Positions 13,667 through 17,884 of a stretch of DNA of 17,884 bases are shown here, piece by piece. Under the pieces are notes generated by a model. It had not been told where the DNA came from. It saw only the letters and a program-made list of their open reading frames with translations, and ran no database searches. This DNA comes from CAVOBC01 sp963693635 (GTDB lineage: Bacteria > Pseudomonadota > Gammaproteobacteria > Pseudomonadales > Azotimanducaceae). Every line of letters starts with the position of its first letter. Within the stretch, counting starts at the first letter, position 1. The position numbers and the translations under genes are program-made. The stretch is from contig CAVOBC010000056.1 in NCBI GenBank assembly GCA_963693635.1, forward strand, positions 1-17,884, written 5' to 3'.

Positions 13667-14772
13667 CGGATTACATCTACGTTGACTCGGACGATGCGCT
13701 ATACGATATGGTCGATGACTACGCGGACGCGACAGTCATTGGCATTGACACGGAGTTTGCCCGCTTCAACACCTACTATCCCATTCTCGGGTTGATGCAG
13801 TTGTCGGACGGCGAGCAATGTCACCTGATCGACCCGCTTAATGTCGGTGACTGGACCCCCGTCATGGATCTGTTTGAAGATCGCCGGGTCACCAAGCTCC
13901 TGCATGCATGCTCGGAAGACCTTGAAGTATTCACGCATCGGTTCGGACTCCTGCCTGAGCCGCTTTTCGACACGCAGGTCGCGGCCGCCGTATGTGGTCA
14001 GGGATTCTCATTGGGATACCAGGCGCTGGTTGAGAAGAATCTCGGAATCCACGTGCCCAAGGAAGAAACCCGTTCGGACTGGCTCGCGCGACCGCTCAGC
14101 GATGCCCAGTTGACCTACGCCGCCCTCGATGTGCTGCACTTGCCAGATATTTATGCACTGCAGCAGGCGCAACTTGCCTCGTCCGGACGCGAGCAATGGG
14201 TGACCGAAGAGTGCGACGTGCTGGTGGGTGCATCGTCGATCGGCGTTGCGCCGGACGCGACTTATCTCAGGGTCAAAAATGCGTGGAAGCTCTCGGCGCT
14301 TGAGCAGACTGTGCTGCGTGAGCTTTGTGCGTATCGGGAACGGACGGCACGGTCGCACGACGTACCACGCAGCTGGATTGCGAGCGACAGCGTGCTTGCT
14401 GCGATGAGTCGCACGGACGGACTCGACCATTCTGGCCTTGCCGAACTGGGCGTGCGACCGCGCGAGTTGCGCCGGTACGGCGATGCCCTGATTGACTGCG
14501 CGGCCGCTGCACGGCGTGTACCAACCGATGAGTGGGCCGAGCCACTGGAACGCCCGACACCCCCCGATAGCGGTCCGCTCATGAAGGTATTGAAGCAGGT
14601 GGTCGACGGACAGGCGGATCACCTCAATGTTGCGCCGGAGTTGCTCGCGCGCAAACGTCACCTTGAAGCGCTGCTGCGCAGCGGCGCGCAGGGGGACTAT
14701 GAACTGCCCGAAGCGCTGGCCGGCTGGCGCCGGGAAGTGATCGGTGATCATCTTCTGGCGGCGCTGACGTGA
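13663..14772 (+). CDS. rnd: Ribonuclease D
   Basis: 369 residues, the usual length. The DEDD exonuclease residues are all present: D29 and E31 in GIDTEF, D86 in HACSEDLEVF, and Y152/D156 in TYAALDVLHL (DEDDy type). The HRDC domain follows (about 205-285, KLSALEQTVLRELCAYRERTAR). RNase D trims tRNA and other small RNA 3' ends in the cytoplasm. It overlaps recR by ATGA, so it is co-translated with the recombination operon; ycgL follows after a 45-base gap. The DtxF-like sections and the C-terminal helical part (from about 300) look intact. Confidence 0.96.
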   Translation: MTDYIYVDSDDALYDMVDDYADATVIGIDTEFARFNTYYPILGLMQLSDGEQCHLIDPLNVGDWTPVMDLFEDRRVTKLLHACSEDLEVFTHRFGLLPEPLFDTQVAAAVCGQGFSLGYQALVEKNLGIHVPKEETRSDWLARPLSDAQLTYAALDVLHLPDIYALQQAQLASSGREQWVTEECDVLVGASSIGVAPDATYLRVKNAWKLSALEQTVLRELCAYRERTARSHDVPRSWIASDSVLAAMSRTDGLDHSGLAELGVRPRELRRYGDALIDCAAAARRVPTDEWAEPLERPTPPDSGPLMKVLKQVVDGQADHLNVAPELLARKRHLEALLRSGAQGDYELPEALAGWRREVIGDHLLAALT

Positions 14773-14817
14773 CGCGTTTCCTCACGCGACCGTCTGCGTT
14801 CAGTGCGGGGGATGCCG

Positions 14818-15114
14818 ATGATCGATGATTTAGACCCTGCCGGCCGATTGCTCTGTGAAGTGTTCAAGAGTCCGGTACGCGACGAGACCTACTTGTACGT
14901 GAGTAAGCGCGAAGGCCTCGAACGGGTACCTGCGGCGCTGCTAAAGACGTTTGGTCGCCCGCAATCGGTGCTGACGATGTTGCTTTCCCAAACGCGCCGG
15001 CTTGCCAGGGAAGACCCGGTGACGGTATTGGCGAATATCAGGGCGCGTGGTTTTCATCTCCAGGTAGCGCCGCCGCCGCCGAACCTGCTCGAAGAGTTCC
15101 GGGGGGCGCAGTGA
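14818..15114 (+). CDS. ycgL: YcgL domain-containing protein
   Basis: 98 residues of the YcgL family, known only from gammaproteobacteria and of unknown biochemical function. Visible features are CEVFKSPVRDETYLYVSKREGLERVPAALLKTFGRP, then VLTMLLSQTRRLAREDP and VLANIRARGFHLQVAPPPPNLLEEF, which close the family domain. The frame also contains starts at 14803 and 14812, but the GGGG run ending at 14811 is 6 bases before ATG 14818, giving MIDDLDPAGRL. The pairing with rnd upstream and ycgN downstream is the standard neighbourhood in Pseudomonas-like genomes. The stop overlaps the ycgN GTG by 4 bases. Confidence 0.9.
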   Translation: MIDDLDPAGRLLCEVFKSPVRDETYLYVSKREGLERVPAALLKTFGRPQSVLTMLLSQTRRLAREDPVTVLANIRARGFHLQVAPPPPNLLEEFRGAQ

Positions 15115-15554
15115 GTGAACCGTTCTGGCGCACGACGCCGCTTGAGTCGATGTCAAAGCCCGAATGGGAGAGCCTCTGCGACGGCTGCGGACGCTGCTGT
15201 CTTGTAAAGCTGCAGGATGAGGTATCGCTGGAGGTTGAGTACACGCGCGTGGTGTGTCGTTATTTCGACGAAGCAACCTGTCAGTGTTCCGACTACCAGA
15301 ACCGCAATAAGCTCGTGCCGACCTGTGTCTGGCTCACGCCGGAGATGCTGCGCGAATACGACTGGTTGCCCACGACGTGCGCGTACCGGCTGCTCGCCGA
15401 GGGCGAGGATCTTCCTGAGTGGCATCCGCTCGTCTCTGGCCGTGCGGAGACTGTTGCAGAGGCGGGCATCGCCGTTCGCGGGCGAATCATCTCCGAGGAT
15501 TTCGTGCACCCAGACGGGCTTGATGAGCACGTGGTCCGCTGGGTTCACGCTTGA
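15111..15554 (+). CDS. ycgN: YcgN / UPF0260-family cysteine-cluster protein
   Basis: 147 residues with the conserved cysteines of this family: CDGCGRCC (C23, C26, C29, C30), then C49, C57 and C59 in CQCSDY, C72 in PTCVWL and C90 in TTCAYRLL. This pattern suggests a zinc or iron-sulphur site. The role is unknown, although the family is widespread in proteobacteria. The start is a GTG overlapping the ycgL stop (GTGA), with a G-run (15101-15105) as ribosome site. The closing part, PEWHPLVSGRAETVAEAGIAVRGRIISED, is highly family-like. A small membrane protein follows. Confidence 0.93.
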   Translation: MSEPFWRTTPLESMSKPEWESLCDGCGRCCLVKLQDEVSLEVEYTRVVCRYFDEATCQCSDYQNRNKLVPTCVWLTPEMLREYDWLPTTCAYRLLAEGEDLPEWHPLVSGRAETVAEAGIAVRGRIISEDFVHPDGLDEHVVRWVHA

Positions 15555-15570
15555 TGGCTGGAACCGTCTA

Positions 15571-15891
15571 GTGGCGTTTCCCTATGTGATTGCCTGGCTC
15601 GTCTACGGTGCGGCAGGCCTCGGGTGCTGTCTTGTGTGGTGGCGCATGACCCGCAACATCAGGCACGCCGGTTGGCGCGACCTGCTGCGCGGCGTCGTCG
15701 TCGTTCTGATCGTGACACCCTGGTATGCGGGTGATTCCCTGGAATTCTTCGCGCCCGCGCTCGTCGTGTTGCTCATGGACCTGTTGCTCGTGGGTGCAAA
15801 GAGCGGCATGCAGGGCGGAGTCGCGCTGCTTGTCAGCACCTTTTTGATGCTTGTCGCCCTGACCGTTCGCGGCTGGCGACGTCGCGACTGA
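15571..15891 (+). CDS. Small integral membrane protein, function unknown
   Basis: 106 residues from GTG 15571 (VAFPYVIAWLVYGAAGLGCCLVWW). Three hydrophobic stretches are visible: about 3-24, 40-54 (LLRGVVVVLIVTPWYAGDS) together with 60-75 (FFAPALVVLLMDLLLVGA), and 82-100 (GVALLVSTFLMLVALTV), with a basic end GWRRRD. An ATG at 15523 in the same frame would overlap ycgN by 32 bases and add residues of no membrane character. No good Shine-Dalgarno is seen for either, so coupling to ycgN is likely. The conserved-looking PWYAGDSLEF loop may be functional. I do not recognise a named family beyond 'hypothetical membrane protein behind ycgN'. Confidence 0.7.
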   Translation: MAFPYVIAWLVYGAAGLGCCLVWWRMTRNIRHAGWRDLLRGVVVVLIVTPWYAGDSLEFFAPALVVLLMDLLLVGAKSGMQGGVALLVSTFLMLVALTVRGWRRRD

Positions 15892-15901
15892 GGGTCCCCG
15901 T

Positions 15902-15949
15902 CATCGCCGAGCGAGGATGCAACAGGGGAAAACCCCATGGCCGGCGATG
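15902..15949. repeat. Nested inverted repeats after the ycgN operon
   Basis: CATCGCCG (15902-15909) pairs with CGGCGATG (15942-15949); inside lies GGGG-AAAA-CCCC (15925-15936). It begins 11 bases after the stop of the membrane protein. No T-run follows it. It may end or stabilise the dnaX-to-ycgN transcript. Confidence 0.55.
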
Positions 15950-15984
15950 CATCTGCGGCTTCGAGCGCTGCCCGAATCGGTGCC

Positions 15985-15990
15985 TATACT
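15985..15990 (+). promoter_or_regulatory. Possible -10 element of the interrupted gene
   Basis: TATACT, 5 of 6 to the -10 consensus, 26 bases before ATG 16017. No convincing -35 lies 16-18 bases upstream, so an activator or an alternative sigma factor might be needed. Confidence 0.4.
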
Positions 15991-15991
15991 G

Positions 15992-16009
15992 AAAATGTGG
16001 ACACATTTT
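15992..16009. promoter_or_regulatory. 18-bp palindrome between the -10 box and the start codon
   Basis: AAAATGTG (15992-15999) and CACATTTT (16002-16009) form a perfect inverted repeat around GA. It starts one base after TATACT and ends 7 bases before ATG 16017. Its position suits a repressor operator over the transcription start; its T-rich end could also make a weak terminator. Confidence 0.5.
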
Positions 16010-16016
16010 TTCGTAT

Positions 16017-16697
16017 ATGGCGACGTATCGCATGTCCTGGCCTCTCTTTGTCTGCGCGCTCGTGCTCTCCTGTATCGCTGCGGCCGCCGACGCGCCGATG
16101 CGCACGGGTGCGTTCCGTGTCCCGGCTGAAATCTCGCTTCTTCCAGTCTCCCAGGGGTAATTCTGGGTTGATCCCGCGATTCTGTCTCTCGTCGTTGAGG
16201 CATCGGGCGACGAAGCGTTGCGCCTGCGGTCTCCCGACGGCGTTTATCATTCGCGGTCGCATCCTGCGTCGCTCGTTTGGGAGACGCAGGATACCGCCGA
16301 CGGTGATCGCCAACGCGTCCGCATCAAGATGCCAATGCCCGGTCGCTGGCGTGTGTTCCCGGTCCTGACCCATGCCTTTGTGAGCGTTGACAGCGACACG
16401 GACGTCGCGCTCTCGGTTTCGGGTCAGTCCGATGTTGGGCTGGACGTTCGGCTGCGGGTGAGAGAAGGAGGTCGCTGGTTGTCAGACTTCGATCACTTGC
16501 AACCTCGCCTGGTACTTGGGCGGCCGGACGGCACGCTGACCGAGTATGATGGACAACCCGGTGATGGTTCCGTGCGCTTGATTTTTGACGACATTAGTGC
16601 GCCCGGCACCTACCACGTAACGGCATCGGTTTTCGGTCGCCGCTGTGCTCGCCAGACACGAACATCCTTCCAGATTGGCGGTCGTCAGGGCATCTGA
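16017..16697 (+). pseudogene. Exported beta-rich protein gene interrupted by an in-frame TAA
   Basis: From ATG 16017 (or 16032) a clear signal peptide is read (MSWPLFVCALVLSCIAAAADA, cut probably after ADA). The frame continues PMRTGAFRVPAEISLLPVSQG to a TAA at 16158-16160, codon 48. The same frame then runs open for 178 codons to TGA at 16695-16697, beginning FWVDPAILSLVVEASGDEAL. The second part (SPDGVYHSRSHP, MPMPGRWRVFP, later DISAPGTYHVTASVFG) looks like Ig-like beta-sandwich sequence. From memory it resembles the gammaproteobacterial TIGR03503 family, whose members have a similar xFxVDP start. A single C-to-T change (CAA to TAA) would explain the break. It could be a recent nonsense mutation, a sequencing error, or a readthrough gene. 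The next gene is a MoxR ATPase. Confidence 0.7.
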
Positions 16698-16860
16698 AAC
16701 ACGGCTGCACGGTCGTGTAGTCAAGCCAGAACACGGGCCTTTATGGACCCTCTGAAGCGCTGGTGATAGCCTTGCTAAATAAAACCCGGACAATTAAAGT
16801 ACCCGCTGCCTGAGAGTCCGCCTCTTTGTCCCAACCCCTTAATATCTTTGGTTTTTTCCT
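16698..16860 (+). other. Intergenic region before moxR with weak promoter candidates
   Basis: 163 bases without a gene. The best sigma-70-like pair is TTGCTA (16772-16777) and TAAAGT (16795-16800), each 4 of 6 with 17-base spacing; TAATAT (16840-16845) is an alternative -10 without a -35. The last 25 bases before the moxR ATG are pyrimidine-rich (GGTTTTTTCCT) and contain no Shine-Dalgarno. Confidence 0.35.
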
Positions 16861-17718
16861 ATGAAATTCGCGAGTACAGAGACTTATATTGCCACTGAAG
16901 AATTGCAGATGGCAGTCAATGCAGCGGTCAATTTGGAGCGTCCGCTGTTGATCAAAGGCGAGCCTGGTACCGGCAAGACAATGTTGGCAGAAGAGGTCGC
17001 CGCGTCTCTTGGCATGGAACTTATCTCCTGGCACATCAAGTCCACGACGAAAGCGCAACAAGGGCTCTATGAGTACGACGCAGTATCCCGCCTGCGTGAC
17101 TCGCAACTCGGTGATGATCGGGTGCATGACATACGCAACTATATTGAGCGCGGCAAGATGTGGGATGCGTTCACTGCTGACAAGAAAGTCGTTCTGCTGA
17201 TTGACGAAATTGATAAGGCTGACATTGAGTTTCCCAATGACCTCTTGCTTGAACTCGACAAGATGGAGTTCCACGTATACGAGACCGGTGAAACCGTCGT
17301 CGCAATCAATCGTCCTGTCGTGATCATCACGTCAAATAATGAAAAAGAGCTGCCCGATGCATTCCTCAGGCGGTGTTTCTTTCACTACATCCAATTCCCC
17401 GACCGGGAAACGATGCAGGAGATCGTCGATGTGCACTACCCGCAGATCAAGCAGGATCTGGTGAAGGAAGCGATGGAAATTTTCTTCGACGTGCGCAAGG
17501 TGCCGGGTCTCAAGAAGAAGCCGTCTACGTCGGAACTTATCGACTGGCTGAAGTTGCTCATGGCGGACGACATCCCGGAGGAGATTCTGCGAAATCGGGA
17601 TACATCGAAGGCGATTCCGCCGCTCTATGGAGCGCTCGTCAAGAACGAGCAGGACGTTCAGTTGCTGGAGCGACTCGCGTTCATGAATCGTCGTCAGGCG
17701 AGTAGCGGACCCAAATAG
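16861..17718 (+). CDS. MoxR-type AAA+ ATPase
   Basis: 285 residues of the MoxR family. It has Walker A GEPGTGKT (33-40), the IKSTTKAQQGLYEYDAVSRLRD segment typical of the group, Walker B VLLIDEIDKAD (111-121), sensor 1 ITSNNEKELPDAFLRRC (156-172, with arginine-finger candidates R170/R171) and a helical lid ending LLMADDIPEEIL. MoxR ATPases act as chaperones that insert cofactors or activate partner complexes, usually with a VWA-domain protein encoded next door. The start ATG has no Shine-Dalgarno, only a T-rich run. The sequence is slightly less GC-rich than its neighbours. The TAG stop is part of a 12-bp tandem repeat. The next start at 17878 would fit the expected VWA partner. Confidence 0.9.
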   Translation: MKFASTETYIATEELQMAVNAAVNLERPLLIKGEPGTGKTMLAEEVAASLGMELISWHIKSTTKAQQGLYEYDAVSRLRDSQLGDDRVHDIRNYIERGKMWDAFTADKKVVLLIDEIDKADIEFPNDLLLELDKMEFHVYETGETVVAINRPVVIITSNNEKELPDAFLRRCFFHYIQFPDRETMQEIVDVHYPQIKQDLVKEAMEIFFDVRKVPGLKKKPSTSELIDWLKLLMADDIPEEILRNRDTSKAIPPLYGALVKNEQDVQLLERLAFMNRRQASSGPK

Positions 17719-17742
17719 CGCGGGATATAGCGCGGGATATAG
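17715..17742. repeat. 12-bp tandem repeat over the moxR stop codon
   Basis: ATAGCGCGGGAT occurs at 17715-17726 and 17727-17738, followed by ATAG. The first copy contains the TAG stop (17716-17718). Copies in tandem therefore repeat the stop codon in frame (12 is a multiple of three). Confidence 0.85.
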
Positions 17743-17877
17743 ACCGGCGTCTTGAGTCCCCATCATCGGCGCTTGTTGACCTTCCGGGGGAGCCTGCGAA
17801 CCAGGGCGCTGCAAGCCGCAACCTGCCGGGTGAGACAAGACGTTAACGAAGACTGAAACGAAGAAAGGAAGAGCCTA

Positions 17878-17884
17878 ATGCTGA
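17878..17884 (+). CDS. First codons of the next gene (possibly a VWA/CoxE-like partner of MoxR)
   Basis: ATG CTG A at the window edge, preceded by an AAGGAAGAG purine run (17865-17873) at proper spacing. Only Met-Leu can be read. MoxR genes of this type are often followed by a CoxE-like VWA gene whose product tends to begin ML-I; this is compatible but far too short to identify. The 150 bases between moxR and this start contain no other gene. Confidence 0.35.

Noticed and set aside
1..17884. CRISPR arrays, tRNA or rRNA genes, insertion sequences, phage genes
   Set aside because: No regularly spaced direct repeats with spacers, no tRNA-like cloverleaf with a conserved T-loop, and no transposase, integrase or phage protein motifs were seen.

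Overview
The window looks like a chromosomal segment of a GC-rich, free-living gammaproteobacterium. The evidence is a complete PspF-controlled phage-shock (psp) locus, a dnaX-ybaB-recR replication and recombination operon, and the YcgL/YcgN pair behind an RNase D gene. No phage, plasmid or transposase genes are visible. I could not run any search, so all names come from motifs and from memory of the families.

Layout. (1) 1-3911, plus strand: the 3' end of a crotonase (enoyl-CoA hydratase) gene, an intergenic stretch dense in hairpins, a double-length family III CoA-transferase and an HSL-type esterase. This reads as an acyl-CoA or ester catabolism block. (2) 3918-4688: an exonuclease III-family AP endonuclease. 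(3) 4754-9263: pspF (minus strand) divergent from pspA, pspB, a very long pspC, a DUF2807 'Toastrack' protein and a second PspB-shaped membrane protein. A sigma-54 promoter and a probable PspF site lie in the divergent gap. (4) 9279-10516, minus strand: a glycerophosphodiester phosphodiesterase and a GNAT acetyltransferase, joined by an ATGA overlap. (5) 10603-14772, plus strand: dnaX, ybaB, recR and rnd, a chain with overlapping stops and starts. It is followed by ycgL, ycgN and a small membrane protein up to 15891. (6) 16017-16697: a gene for an exported protein interrupted by one in-frame TAA, with a palindrome just before its start. (7) 16861-17718: a MoxR-type AAA+ ATPase, with the first two codons of another gene at the window end.

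How it fits together. PspF would activate the psp operon from the -24/-12 promoter, and PspA would inhibit PspF through the conserved surface around W58. PspB, PspC and the two extra genes would form the membrane-sensing side. The region is remarkable for the rebuilt PspC, which has a basic coiled-coil of about 185 residues in front of the normal domain, and for the added Toastrack and PspB-like subunits. A second theme is small-scale repetition: clustered hairpins (279-449, 7161-7223, 11876-11962, 15902-15949) and 12-15 bp tandem duplications (344, 11747, 12216, 17715). Some of these lie inside coding sequence, notably the dnaX tau linker.
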